Assembly: GCF_900489465.1 (NCBI RefSeq)
Contig: NZ_UEFQ01000024.1
Span: 489,310-553,309 of the forward strand
Direction: 5' to 3'
Length of the DNA stretch: 64,000 nucleotides
DNA from: Aequorivita sp. CIP111184
GTDB taxonomy: Bacteria; Bacteroidota; Bacteroidia; Flavobacteriales; Flavobacteriaceae
In this document: positions 27,204-36,757 of the stretch, piece by piece
How the letters are laid out: each line of letters starts with the position of its first letter
Position numbering within the stretch: position 1 is the stretch's first letter
Program-made: the position numbers and the translations under genes
Notes under the pieces: generated by a model
Database searches by the model: none
Seen by the model: the letters and a program-made list of their open reading frames with translations, nothing else
Told to the model about the DNA's origin: nothing

Positions 27204-28592
27204 TTATTTATTCCGTAAATTATTATCCCAAACTTTCAAAGTAAGCAACATACTCAAAGGATGCGAATACTTAACCGCATCCACAGTTTTAAAATTATTA
27301 TAAAATCGTGCAAGCAAGGGTTTGGAAATAAACGGATGCAGATTTTCAGAAAAAAGTTGCTCTTGTAGCTTTTCATCATTCTCCATCCCCAAAAACTGTA
27401 GTTCCCAATTACGCTGTATGTAGGGCTTGCCCATTTTATTCTTAACTTCTCGTTTCAGCTTGCTTCCAATTCTGTATGGCAGATTGTGTGGTGCTTTGTT
27501 CTTTTCAAAAGTAAAAAGATTAAAAGGTTTATGATCCTGCCACGTTATTCTAGCCAAAGCTGGACTTTGTTGTTTTATATAAGCAATTTGAAGCTTTCTG
27601 TCTGCCAAATATTCCTCGGGGATCGTACATATAAATTCACACATCCTATCGTCGTAATAAGGCAATGTAATAGCATGAATGGCCTCAAAGACTGATAGGT
27701 TAACTGAAGTCCATCGTGGCGCCCAATACAGGCTTTTAAATGCTCTCAGCTTGGAACTCGGGTTTTCAATTTCAATAGTATTGAGCAAGGTAACAATCCT
27801 TTCCCGCAAATAACTTTCAAAATCATCCTCTAACTCCCACTCTTGCCAAAGGGCAGTGGCAAGTTCCATCCCACCTTTTTTAACTATTTTTTTTAAAATA
27901 ATGTCTAACAGATCCTCCTCCTTCGTTCCTTCTGGAGCTCCTCTATCAAAAAGCACATCACCCCAATGTCCGAGAGAAAAGACACCTTCCATTTTTTCAA
28001 ATTCTTCCACCACTGCCATTTGACGAGGGTGAGTAAAATCTGAATAACATTGGTTTATAGAAGCTAGCTCCTCCAATTTTGGCCAGAGATAGCCTGATTC
28101 AATAGTAAACTTCTTAAAATCAAATCCACATACTTTTGCAATTTCCTTCCCAATTCCACTCTCTGAGAAACCACCTTTAAAGGAATAGCTATAAGACGTA
28201 ACAGGCGTTTCTAGTTTCGCCAGAGCAACTGCTTGCGTACGGCTATCCAAGCCCCCAGAAAGGGGAAGAATTACCTTAGTATCTTTTACTTGTTCCGATA
28301 CTATTTGTTCAAAAAGAAAAGTAAACTCTTCTAAAACTTTATCAAAACTAATATCCCTCGGACTATAATGCCATTGAAACCAAGGGTTGCTTTTAATTAA
28401 AAAACCGTTATCATCAATATTACATTCGGAAGCTGCGGGTAATACTTTTTTATCTTGCCAATAGGTGTCCGTATCCAAAAAGAAACCCGTTGCGGCGAAA
28501 ATGCAAATAGCTTTTTTGTCCAATTCGTGTAGAGCATGAGCTTTAACGAATTGTTGCTGGGTTGGGATTATTGGGGTTTTTATTGTGGGCAT
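27204..28592 (-). CDS. Asparagine-synthase-like amidotransferase without the glutaminase domain
   Basis: A 462-residue protein with an ATP-pyrophosphatase domain of the asparagine synthetase B type: PP-loop LSGGLDSR at 111-118, then ELAS...HPRQMAVVEEF and HWGDVLFDRGAPEG. The usual N-terminal class-II glutaminase (which begins with Cys2) is missing: the protein starts with only ~85 residues resembling the linker after that domain. Family members in O-antigen loci convert uronic acids to uronamides, which would suit the UDP-uronate genes at 53615-56374; that link is inference. Nitrogen would have to come from free ammonia or another subunit. Confidence 0.8.
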   Translation of the reverse strand: MPTIKTPIIPTQQQFVKAHALHELDKKAICIFAATGFFLDTDTYWQDKKVLPAASECNIDDNGFLIKSNPWFQWHYSPRDISFDKVLEEFTFLFEQIVSEQVKDTKVILPLSGGLDSRTQAVALAKLETPVTSYSYSFKGGFSESGIGKEIAKVCGFDFKKFTIESGYLWPKLEELASINQCYSDFTHPRQMAVVEEFEKMEGVFSLGHWGDVLFDRGAPEGTKEEDLLDIILKKIVKKGGMELATALWQEWELEDDFESYLRERIVTLLNTIEIENPSSKLRAFKSLYWAPRWTSVNLSVFEAIHAITLPYYDDRMCEFICTIPEEYLADRKLQIAYIKQQSPALARITWQDHKPFNLFTFEKNKAPHNLPYRIGSKLKREVKNKMGKPYIQRNWELQFLGMENDEKLQEQLFSENLHPFISKPLLARFYNNFKTVDAVKYSHPLSMLLTLKVWDNNLRNK

Positions 28593-28651
28593 TTGGGTTT
28601 TTAGGTTATTCGTAAAAGTAATGAAATATTTTGGTTGGGAGGGATCAAAAA

Positions 28652-28811
28652 ACTCCCCGTCCGCTAGCGGACACCCCTCTTCTAATAAGAGGGGAGCTCT
28701 TTGTTTTGAACTATTAATATAATTCGAATTAAAAATCTAGATTTTAGCAAGAATCAAAGGCTCCTCCCTTTTTTTCAAAGGGAGGTGTCCCGCCTCCGGC
28801 GGGACGGAGGG
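28652..28811. repeat. 160-bp direct repeat, left flank of DUF559 gene
   Basis: Begins ACTCCCCGTCCGCTAGCGGA and ends GGCGGGACGGAGGG. Inside, the first ~45 bp and the last ~50 bp are related as an inverted pair: both carry a GTCC...GGAC palindrome next to a CTCCC/GGGAG stem. The last part (GC stem plus T-run to 28817) could end transcription. Nearly the same sequence recurs at 29261-29419. Confidence 0.9.
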
Positions 28812-28872
28812 TTTTTTGATCCCCTTAATAAATTTCATTAAATTTAAACTACCATTTTCACTACTAACCACA

Positions 28873-29235
28873 ATGAAAAAACAAATCCATACCCTAAAAT
28901 ATCTCAAAACCTTCCGCAAGGAACTGCGGGAACGTATGACACCTGCCGAAGCTTTTTTATGGTCCAAATTAAAAGCCCGGCAATTTGAGGGGAAACGCTT
29001 TACCCGCCAGCATAGTATAGAGAATTTTATAGTGGATTTTTATTGCGCTTCAGAAAAGCTCATTATAGAACTTGACGGACAGGTACATTTGAATCCTGAA
29101 GTTCAGGAATATGATGCCGCAAGAACAGCAAGGTTAAATGAATTAGGATTCAACGTAATAAGGTTTGAAAATAGAATGGTTTTTGATTTGTTGCCTTCGG
29201 TTCTGGCGGGGATTAAGGAGCATTTTAGAGAATGA
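28873..29235 (+). CDS. DUF559 / endonuclease-domain protein
   Basis: A 120-residue protein of the DUF559 family (Vsr-like, PD-(D/E)xK fold): RMTPAEAFLWSKLKARQFEG, then VDFYC with D55 and IIELDGQVH with E66 and D68 as the probable metal site. I start at ATG 28873; the frame is open to 28816 but those codons are in the flanking repeat. It is the only plus-strand gene in the locus, and it sits between two 160-bp direct repeats, so it looks like an inserted cassette. Nuclease activity is inferred. Confidence 0.85.
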   Translation: MKKQIHTLKYLKTFRKELRERMTPAEAFLWSKLKARQFEGKRFTRQHSIENFIVDFYCASEKLIIELDGQVHLNPEVQEYDAARTARLNELGFNVIRFENRMVFDLLPSVLAGIKEHFRE

Positions 29236-29260
29236 GTGGTAATTGGGGAAGGCTCAACTA

Positions 29261-29419
29261 ACTCCCCGTCCGCTAGCGGACACCCCTCTTCTAACAAGAG
29301 GGGAGCCTTTTGTTTTGAACTATTAATATTATTCTGAGTAAAAGTCTTGATTTTAGCAAGAACAGAAAGGCTCCTCCCTTTCCAAAAGGGAGGTGTCCCG
29401 CCTCCGGCGGGACGGAGGG
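29261..29419. repeat. 160-bp direct repeat, right flank of DUF559 gene
   Basis: Second copy of the element at 28652-28811, same orientation, with a few substitutions in the middle. It ends one base before the stop codon (29421-29423) of the neighbouring glycosyltransferase, so its insertion point is at the very 3' end of that gene. Confidence 0.9.
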
Positions 29420-29420
29420 T

Positions 29421-30599
29421 TTATTGCCCCCCTAAAACTTCAAAATACAATCCCTCCATCCCTAACACCATCTGCTCCATACCATGCTGCTCTTCCACTT
29501 TTTTCTTTGCAGCCAAACGAACTTCCTCAATCTTTTCTATTGATAAATCAGCAAAACTTTCAATCGCCTCAGCAAGCGCCTGCGGATCACGAGTAGGAAC
29601 CAACCACCCTTGTTCACTATCAGTAATCAATTCAGGTACACCACCACAATCAGTACTGATTACAGGTAAGCCAATAGCCATAGCCTCCACTACCACATTT
29701 GGAATACCCTCTTCCAGACTCGGCATTAATAGTAAAGAAGCTTCACTCATCATTCTGAAAACTTCCTTTTGTGGTTTCCGCTTTTCTAAAAACACACAAT
29801 CCTGCAATCCGAGGTCTGAAACCAAAAACTGTAACTCCTCATCCCCCGCTCCCCCAATAATGGTATAATTAAAGGGGATATTTCTTTCTTTCAATACCTT
29901 ACAGCAATGCAAGGAATAATCATAGCCCTTTATCCAATGTGCTCTTCCTACTGATATTAACTTCAAAGGGGTTGAACGAATATATTCTTCAGAAAAAGGC
30001 ATTTCCTCCAAAGGCAATCCGGTATAGACTACTTTGTCAATCTTTTTTGGGGTAGTATAAATTTTATCTCCATTCCTTGCAATAGCTTTAGAAACCGAAT
30101 GAAACCCAGCCATTTTAGGATACCATTTCTGAAGATATTTAAAATTGTCCTCATCAACAAAAGGTCGGACATTACTATGGAAACCTCGCTGACTTAAAAT
30201 CACTGGAATCTCTTGTTTTAGTAACACCTCTTCAAACCAAGGAATAACAGACGGCCACTGCAAGTGAATAATATCTGGTGAAATGGTTTTAAGCGCAATA
30301 TCTAAATTCTGTTGTTGAAGAGATTGGCGGTTGCCTAGAAATAATTTCTTAAGAGTAGGAAATAGCATTTGAAACTTGCCAGACTTAAAGATCCAACCTA
30401 AGGAAGTGAAGGCGAGCCTCAACTTGCTTTGGTTGCTTCCCATTGAAATATAGCCAACCCTCTCTATGGGATGCGTTAACTTCTCATTAAACCCTAGTAT
30501 ATATATTTGATGATTTAATGCCAAAACCCTAACCAAGCGATTAATAAAGGGCGTGGTTTTAAAACTGCCGTCGAAAATGATTAATTTTAGAAGTTTCAA
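29421..30599 (-). CDS. Glycosyltransferase family 4 (GT-B)
   Basis: A 392-residue GT4 protein with DIIHLQWPSVIPWFEEVLL in the acceptor half and LISVGRAHWIKGYDYSLHCC, IIGGAGDEELQFL and EEGIPNVVVEAMAIGLPVIS in the donor half. The last residues (VLGGQ) end at the edge of the 160-bp repeat. Its gene is separated from the kinase gene upstream by an 800-bp gap. Confidence 0.88.
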   Translation of the reverse strand: MKLLKLIIFDGSFKTTPFINRLVRVLALNHQIYILGFNEKLTHPIERVGYISMGSNQSKLRLAFTSLGWIFKSGKFQMLFPTLKKLFLGNRQSLQQQNLDIALKTISPDIIHLQWPSVIPWFEEVLLKQEIPVILSQRGFHSNVRPFVDEDNFKYLQKWYPKMAGFHSVSKAIARNGDKIYTTPKKIDKVVYTGLPLEEMPFSEEYIRSTPLKLISVGRAHWIKGYDYSLHCCKVLKERNIPFNYTIIGGAGDEELQFLVSDLGLQDCVFLEKRKPQKEVFRMMSEASLLLMPSLEEGIPNVVVEAMAIGLPVISTDCGGVPELITDSEQGWLVPTRDPQALAEAIESFADLSIEKIEEVRLAAKKKVEEQHGMEQMVLGMEGLYFEVLGGQ

Positions 30600-31397
30600 G
30601 TTATAAATTTTTGATACTGCTTTATATCCAAATTATTTTTTAAAAAACAATCAAATTTGTTAGGCTTGATCTGTATGAAATTATGCCAAACTTAGATATA
30701 TATAGTCGCTTATGTTCTAATTTTCTGATTATTTTTTTTCCAAATTTATCCATCGACTCAAAATTTTGAAAATGGAAAGCTGTAACCATCATCTTGTAAC
30801 CTAATCGTTCATGGATAACTTTAACTTTTTGAGCCAGAATCAACATAGATGAAAACCCTTGTTCATTATAAAATTTGGTAAGGTTGAAAACTGAACAGAA
30901 TCAAAATTCATCAAAACGAACTCTGACAGTCATAGATTATCACATCGCAATGTTTTTTCAACAAAATACTACTCAATAATCAAATATCTTGATCATTGCT
31001 ATACTTTTATATACTATTATCCAAGTATTAAATTCTTCAAAATTCCTGTGGTAGTTCAACGTCAAAATGTTTGTGGTGCGTAACTTTCGCTCTATTTTAA
31101 TTGCAAAATTAATCAATTCTTAAATCCCAAATAATTTAGAAACTGTCTCAGTAATAAAAGTGACAGAGTCAAAAAAAATGTTTGGTAAAATGGTGTGATT
31201 TGCATTCCGATAAACTTGAAAAGATAATTGTATTTGGACATCTCACAAATCTTAATCACCTCATAAAAAACCGCTTCAATTTTCTCTGTGTGCATTTCAA
31301 TTCAGCAATTAACATAGACTATTTCCTGATTAATTTTTTTAGGGAACGTGCTTAGATCAACGACTTATCAACAAAATTCCATCACTAGAAAAATAAT
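30600..31397. other. 800-bp AT-rich gap with small relic-like frames
   Basis: No intact gene is seen. On the minus strand an open stretch at 30640-30894 reads like conserved protein (NLTKFYNEQGFSSM, LILAQKVKVIHERLGYKMM), but it has no good start and meets a stop upstream. A second frame at 31113-31295 has one hydrophobic segment. I do not recognise either; the gap may hold the remains of a deleted gene. Confidence 0.5.
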
Positions 31398-32477
31398 TTA
31401 TAATCTATACAATAAATCAATAAATCCAAGTACCTGCTTAGATATTCCACGTTTATGTTCAAATAAACTACGCTCTAATCGCAACAAGTGCCCTATGAAA
31501 ACTTGATCAATTATATTCATAATTTCTGTTTGTTGAGAAGGAAAAAGAATCAATAACTTCTTAAATAAATAATCATTATTTCTTATTTTCCGAAAATCTA
31601 CAGCGATAAAATCATATTTAGAGGCCTGCCAATCAATTAACCATAGATTATCATGCTTATCAACTATCAAATTTCGAGTATGAATATCTCCATGGATTTT
31701 ACCCCAAAAACATTTTTTTTCTTCTTTTAAAATATAATGAAAATGTTTCTTTATAGATAAAAATTTAAATAGAATTTCTTTGCCATAAAACAGACTTATT
31801 ATATTTTCCATTTTTTCAATATCTATCTCGGGACTTTTTAAAGAAACTTTATTTTGCTGGTAAAATAGAAAAAGGAAATCACACATTTTTTCAATATTCT
31901 TGGCTATTACCTCAGTTGGAAGTCTTTGCAGCGTGGTACCTTTTATTCTTTCTTGAAGAAAAAAAGAATATTTATTAGGAGCATAGAAATGGAAAAAAAC
32001 ATTAGGAACTTTTAATATTCCTATTACCTCAGCCTGATTATAAGCTTCTTTCGTTTGTTTGTATTCAATTAAGACATTATCTAAATCTGTTACCAAATTC
32101 GCTTTTAAAACAATATCCAAATCTTTATATAACAATATTAATCCGGCACGCTGTTCTTTATAGAATATAAAATTTGCCTGTACTTGGAATACATATCTTC
32201 TCAAGAAAAACCAACCCAAAAGAGGTCCTGATAAATCCGTTAAGGAATATTCTTGATTACCAACTAATAAATTTATCCATCTTCTTTTATAAGTAGAAGG
32301 AATTACGGAAAGTTCTGAATGACTCTTTATATTCATATAAACTCCAAAAGGCCAAATAGCACTCTTTACATAATTCGACCCGAACCTACGATAGGTATAA
32401 TTTTTAGAAACCAAGTTATATTTATCACATAAAATTTGGTCAATTTCCTCGATCTTATGTTTCATTTCTTTAAGCAT
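31398..32477 (-). CDS. Kinase-like protein, aminoglycoside phosphotransferase (APH) fold
   Basis: A 359-residue protein whose C-terminal half has the APH/choline-kinase catalytic signature: HGDIHTRN at 262-269 (catalytic D264, N269) and LIDW at 280-283 (metal-binding D282). The N-terminal lobe is unlike characterised families. It is 17 bp after a glycosyltransferase gene and runs the same way, so it probably phosphorylates a glycan sugar or lipid-linked intermediate rather than an antibiotic; that is inference. The locus position argues against resistance. Confidence 0.75.
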   Translation of the reverse strand: MLKEMKHKIEEIDQILCDKYNLVSKNYTYRRFGSNYVKSAIWPFGVYMNIKSHSELSVIPSTYKRRWINLLVGNQEYSLTDLSGPLLGWFFLRRYVFQVQANFIFYKEQRAGLILLYKDLDIVLKANLVTDLDNVLIEYKQTKEAYNQAEVIGILKVPNVFFHFYAPNKYSFFLQERIKGTTLQRLPTEVIAKNIEKMCDFLFLFYQQNKVSLKSPEIDIEKMENIISLFYGKEILFKFLSIKKHFHYILKEEKKCFWGKIHGDIHTRNLIVDKHDNLWLIDWQASKYDFIAVDFRKIRNNDYLFKKLLILFPSQQTEIMNIIDQVFIGHLLRLERSLFEHKRGISKQVLGFIDLLYRL

Positions 32478-32494
32478 TTCTTTGTAAACAACAA

Positions 32495-33523
32495 TTAATA
32501 AAGATTCTCATAAAAAAGGATTATTTTTTTGCTAATCTTGCTCCAATCTATTTCTTCTGCTTTTTTCCTTAAAAGAGAAGCAGCTTTATTCAAACCATCT
32601 TTATCATTAAACATAGAAACTACCTCATAAAAATGAGCTTCCACATTTCGATTGTTAATAAGAACTGATTTTGTGTTTTTTAAGTAAGAAGAATTTCCAC
32701 CTACATCGCTGGTCACAATGGTTAATCCACAGGCCATCGCTTCCAAAATAGAATTACAAGCTGTGCTGTTTAAAAGTGGCAGATATAAGAGTGTGGCACT
32801 TTGATAAAGCGTCAATAGCTCACCATCTGTCAATTTACTATGTATATGGACTTGGGGATGGGGAATAACCTTTGAAACATAAGCTGGATGCAGAACTATC
32901 TCTACTTTTAAATGGGAGACTTGAGTCAGCAACATGAAAATAGTTGCATTGAACAAGTCAAAATCGCGCAAATGTTGACCAACAAAAAGCAGAGTGTTTT
33001 CTTCCTTTAAAATTGGCTTGGGGATAAAAAATTCCGTATCAACACCATGAGGAATATAAACAATCTTTTCCAAACCTAGCCATTCCTTTAGAAACTCAAC
33101 TTGATTAGAACCAACAGCTATAGCACCGTCCAATTTTCGCAATGCAACTGAATTGGAAATGGTTTGTCTTAAAATTTCAGGTGGTTTGTGAAACGTTGCA
33201 CAAAATTTTGTGTTGGGAAACCTGCGTTTAAAAAATCCCAAATGCCGAATATCTCTTTCTCCATTTAAAAAATGAACGATGTTCTTCTGCCCATTCTGTT
33301 TCTTAAGCAAGTGGTATAATTCAATGGCCTTTAATACACTCCCAACATTGTAATTGCCTGCGGTTTTAGAATGGAATCCCGCTATAAATTTAGCAATGCG
33401 GAACGGAAACTTGGTCTTGCCATAAACCACTTTGGCATCTATATAATCCATCAACCTGCCATAGCCGGAATTGCTGGCATGGTGTGGAGAGCGGTGATGA
33501 ATCAAGAATATTTTCAAAATCAC
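32495..33523 (-). CDS. Glycosyltransferase family 4 (GT-B)
   Basis: A 342-residue GT4 protein: IFLIHHRSPHHASNSGYGRL at the start, VHFLNGERDIRHLGFFKRRF, TLLFVGQHLRDFDLFNATIF, and the donor motif CNSILEAMACGLTIVTSDVG. The usual first glutamate of the two-glutamate motif is replaced (LLNSTACNSILEAM), which is atypical. Its start overlaps the upstream gene's stop by 4 bp (33520-33523). Confidence 0.85.
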   Translation of the reverse strand: MILKIFLIHHRSPHHASNSGYGRLMDYIDAKVVYGKTKFPFRIAKFIAGFHSKTAGNYNVGSVLKAIELYHLLKKQNGQKNIVHFLNGERDIRHLGFFKRRFPNTKFCATFHKPPEILRQTISNSVALRKLDGAIAVGSNQVEFLKEWLGLEKIVYIPHGVDTEFFIPKPILKEENTLLFVGQHLRDFDLFNATIFMLLTQVSHLKVEIVLHPAYVSKVIPHPQVHIHSKLTDGELLTLYQSATLLYLPLLNSTACNSILEAMACGLTIVTSDVGGNSSYLKNTKSVLINNRNVEAHFYEVVSMFNDKDGLNKAASLLRKKAEEIDWSKISKKIILFYENLY

Positions 33524-34653
33524 ACAAGTGGTTTGTTTAACATAAGCTCCAAGATACGTTTTGTATTTTGAACGGGATGCACGTAGGTTTCAAAATAAGC
33601 ACGGGCGTTTTTTGAAAAACGAGTAGCGAGTAATTCGTCTTCTAAGACAATTTTTATTTTTTCAACTAACTCCGTGTCGTTTTTGAAATACAAGAGTTCT
33701 TTTCCCTCTGTAAGAGGTTCAGGAAGTTCCGTGGTAAGACGCTCCGCGATAATAACCTTTCCCTGCGAAAGATATTCTGCCATTTTCCAAGCTGGCGAAT
33801 TTGCCAGTCCACGCGTATAGATCACTATTTTTGCCTTTTTCAGGGCATCCAAATATTCCTCTGGAGCGGTGGGCACATTGGTAAGGGCATCGCCGTAGTT
33901 TTCATTCGCAATTTCGGAGGGCACAAAACCGCCCAGAAATGTATCTGGAAAGTGTTGTCTCAATAATCTTATAAGATGGTAACGTTGTTGATGGATCTGT
34001 CTTACATCTTCATCCTTTTCGTGAAGAAAACAACGAGTTTGGAACATAATACTATTTTCAGTCGATCTCTCAAAATTTTCAAAACGACTAATTTTTCGGG
34101 ATGTATTTATAAATTGCCAATGTCTTTTTTGCGCTTTATAGCTTTTAAGTATTCGTTTTAATAGATTTCGGTCTCGTTTAAGATTGAGTCGTAAATTGGT
34201 GAAAAACAATCCAAGAAAAAATTTAAAACTATCTTGTTTGTATTCCGAATGAGTGCCAAAGGTTATTCCCAACTTGTGGATTTTGGCTTTCGAGTCTTTT
34301 TGAATTGGAATTACAAAATGGGCTATGTAATTCCTTTTAAAATAGAAATCACAATGGGTTAAAGCCGTTTCAGAAAAATGTTCTGCAAAATCATATAAAT
34401 CGGTGGCAAAAGTTATTTTTTTGTTTGTTGAATTATCCACCAATGTATAAAAAGAAGTTTTGGGCTGTGCTCGTTTGGTTTTTATGATGTCACCGTTTTT
34501 GTTTACAGTCAATGTCCCTTTGTTTTCTTCTAGATAAAGTTTGACCTTAACTCTAATTAACCCCATACGTTCAAGTTCAAACAGCCCTGTTTGAATATAA
34601 GAGGAATGATTGAGTTCCTGTGGGGTGTGGATGGTTATGGTAATATTGGACAT
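33520..34653 (-). CDS. Glycosyltransferase, GT-B-like
   Basis: A 377-residue protein with weak similarity to family 1-type transferases. The clearest part is the C-terminal ANSPAWKMAEYLSQGKVIIA and a preceding YTRGLANS segment, which resembles a donor-site helix. The first ~250 residues (TPQELNHSSYIQTGLFELER) are unfamiliar. It overlaps both neighbours (1 and 4 bp), so it is in a tightly coupled run of three genes. Confidence 0.7.
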   Translation of the reverse strand: MSNITITIHTPQELNHSSYIQTGLFELERMGLIRVKVKLYLEENKGTLTVNKNGDIIKTKRAQPKTSFYTLVDNSTNKKITFATDLYDFAEHFSETALTHCDFYFKRNYIAHFVIPIQKDSKAKIHKLGITFGTHSEYKQDSFKFFLGLFFTNLRLNLKRDRNLLKRILKSYKAQKRHWQFINTSRKISRFENFERSTENSIMFQTRCFLHEKDEDVRQIHQQRYHLIRLLRQHFPDTFLGGFVPSEIANENYGDALTNVPTAPEEYLDALKKAKIVIYTRGLANSPAWKMAEYLSQGKVIIAERLTTELPEPLTEGKELLYFKNDTELVEKIKIVLEDELLATRFSKNARAYFETYVHPVQNTKRILELMLNKPLV

Positions 34654-35795
34654 TACATTTTTTTTGAAAGTGCAGCATTTATTGATTCTTCCAAAACTTT
34701 ATAGGTGGCTTGAATGCTATATTCATCTATAACCTTTTTACGTGCATTCTTTTCAATTGTAGCAATTCTATCTTGATTTTTAAAATAATCTAAAATAGTT
34801 TGAGAATATTTTTCTGGGGTAGTTAATAAACCATTTTCTAAATGTGTGATAACATCTGAAGGACCTCCCGGACAATCCATTCCTGCTACTGGAGTGCCAC
34901 AAGCCATTGCCTCTATCATTACCATACCGAAGGTTTCTTTATCACTTGGCAGTGTAAAAAGATCAGCTTCTTGAAAATATTTAGGAAGCTCGGCATGTTC
35001 TTTATGACCCAAAAATTCAACATTATTTTGCAAGCCTTGATCAATAACCATTTTTTTTAAGGAATGCATATATTCCTGTGAGCTTACAGGACCGATTATC
35101 TTTAAAGAAGCCTCAGGAAATCCATTTTCTTTTAAAGTCGAAATTGCTTCAATTGCTAAATGGATTCTTTTCCATTCCACAATTCTACCCACATACAACA
35201 ATTTGGGAGAACTGTTCTTGCGAGCCAAAGGGTTGAAATAATCACAATCAACACCTAATGGGAATACCCGAATATCCAACCCCTTAAATATTTCCATTTT
35301 TTCCATTTCCATTTTTTGAAGATGGGTATGCACCAAAATGTGGTTTGCATTTCTATAATAATCTCTATTTCTGGTAGTATCGGTATAATGCTGCCCTCCC
35401 AACATTGCAATATATTGTTTGTTGTTTTGAAGTATTATTTTAGAGAGTTCATAAGAAAATGGGCTGGAATGTCCGGACATATTAATGATTGTAACATCCG
35501 GAGTATTTGCCGTATAGATTTTCAAGCATTTTTTTGACACCTGCTTTTTCCATTTTTTATGGTCACCATTCCATTTAAAGTCAACAGGATAAAAAACGTA
35601 CTGAATTTTATTAAAAGTAAAGGAGTAGTGTTTACATTTTGGAGTAAAATACTCTATACTACATTCAAGTCCAGTTTTGGCAACAAACACCTCAATGGCC
35701 TTTAAATGCGGTTGGCTATGATAGGTAGAAACACTTTTTTCAACTACGCCAGCAGCTTTTGGGGTGAATGGATGAAGAAGTGAGATTTTTTTCAA
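34653..35795 (-). CDS. Glycosyltransferase family 4 (GT-B)
   Basis: A 380-residue GT4 protein: VTIINMSGHSSPFSYELSKI in the acceptor half, LLYVGRIVEWKRIHLAIEAI, LKIIGPVSSQEYMHSLKK, and the donor motif ETFGMVMIEAMACGTPVAGM. Its stop overlaps the next start by one base. Confidence 0.88.
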   Translation of the reverse strand: MKKISLLHPFTPKAAGVVEKSVSTYHSQPHLKAIEVFVAKTGLECSIEYFTPKCKHYSFTFNKIQYVFYPVDFKWNGDHKKWKKQVSKKCLKIYTANTPDVTIINMSGHSSPFSYELSKIILQNNKQYIAMLGGQHYTDTTRNRDYYRNANHILVHTHLQKMEMEKMEIFKGLDIRVFPLGVDCDYFNPLARKNSSPKLLYVGRIVEWKRIHLAIEAISTLKENGFPEASLKIIGPVSSQEYMHSLKKMVIDQGLQNNVEFLGHKEHAELPKYFQEADLFTLPSDKETFGMVMIEAMACGTPVAGMDCPGGPSDVITHLENGLLTTPEKYSQTILDYFKNQDRIATIEKNARKKVIDEYSIQATYKVLEESINAALSKKM

Positions 35796-35830
35796 TTCAA
35801 TTAATTTTAAGCAGTTTTATAATTTTTCTA

Positions 35831-36757
35831 TTAATTTTTTTTAAAAAATTTTTTAATTCTTGTCTTTCCTTTCCGTTGGGATTCCCTTACATAATACCCA
35901 TTATATAAATTCTTATATCGGTTGAGTATTATCTCAAACGCCATATGAGGTTTATAATGCATCCCATTAAAACTGATGTAAAATTGGTTTGGACTATCTT
36001 CATACTTCACCACACTATATTTCATGGTCCGTTTCCAATTAATAAAATGAAGATACATTACCTCGTCTATAGGCTCTCCATTTTTAAGCTGCAGCATCTT
36101 GCCGTCCTTCCAAAGCCATTTGTCCAAATAGTATTCTTGGTGAGAGTCGCGGCCATTTTCTTGGTTGCATAAAATTTTTGACCAATATACCTTTATTCCT
36201 AAGGCTTTAAAGGCTGGATCGGTTTTTATGAAATTGGAGAGGATAACCTCATCTGTCCATTTGAATTCCGGCACTCCATATAAAACACGATAATTCGGCA
36301 ATCTTTTGTATAGTGAATTTAGCTGTGGTGTATTCCTAAACAAATTAAAATGTCCCGAAATATTTTCTTTTCTACTAGAAATGATATCGTGCTCACTTAA
36401 AATATCTTCAGTGATGAATTTTCTAACATCGCCCCATACAATATCCATATCACAAAATCCCCAAAAATCATATCCCACTACCTGCTTTGCGAATATTTCG
36501 GCATAAGCTGGTTTAAGGTCACAGAATTTTCGAGGGTTTAAAGGTACTTCAGCTTCTACCACATTATTAATATGCTGGTTTAATTGAGAAATAGTGGTTG
36601 ACAAAAAAGTAATATTGGCTGGCTGGCTCTTTGGAATTTCACAGTCCGTGGGGCATAACCAATTAATAGTAGGGTTGGCAGCAACGGATAGTAAAAAGGC
36701 ATCGAACCATAAAGGCCATTTTCCGAAATAGGGTACTATTAAAAGAATTGATTTCAT
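35831..36757 (-). CDS. DUF6625-like putative glycosyltransferase
   Basis: A 308-residue protein: SILLIVPYFGKWPLWFDAFL at the start, and a likely DxD metal site in GFCDMDIVWGDVRKF near residue 100, which fits a GT-A fold. I recall the family as DUF6625, found in polysaccharide loci, but I cannot check. The C-terminal end is basic. It overlaps the upstream GT2 start by 4 bp. Confidence 0.7.
   Translation of the reverse strand: MKSILLIVPYFGKWPLWFDAFLLSVAANPTINWLCPTDCEIPKSQPANITFLSTTISQLNQHINNVVEAEVPLNPRKFCDLKPAYAEIFAKQVVGYDFWGFCDMDIVWGDVRKFITEDILSEHDIISSRKENISGHFNLFRNTPQLNSLYKRLPNYRVLYGVPEFKWTDEVILSNFIKTDPAFKALGIKVYWSKILCNQENGRDSHQEYYLDKWLWKDGKMLQLKNGEPIDEVMYLHFINWKRTMKYSVVKYEDSPNQFYISFNGMHYKPHMAFEIILNRYKNLYNGYYVRESQRKGKTRIKKFFKKN

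Noticed and set aside
27076..27303. 75-residue plus-strand ORF
   Set aside because: It overlaps the 3' end of the asparagine-synthase-like gene, runs antisense to it, and has no motif or conserved-looking composition.
31398..32477. Aminoglycoside resistance gene
   Set aside because: The APH-fold motifs are present, but the N-terminal lobe and gene context are those of a polysaccharide locus.
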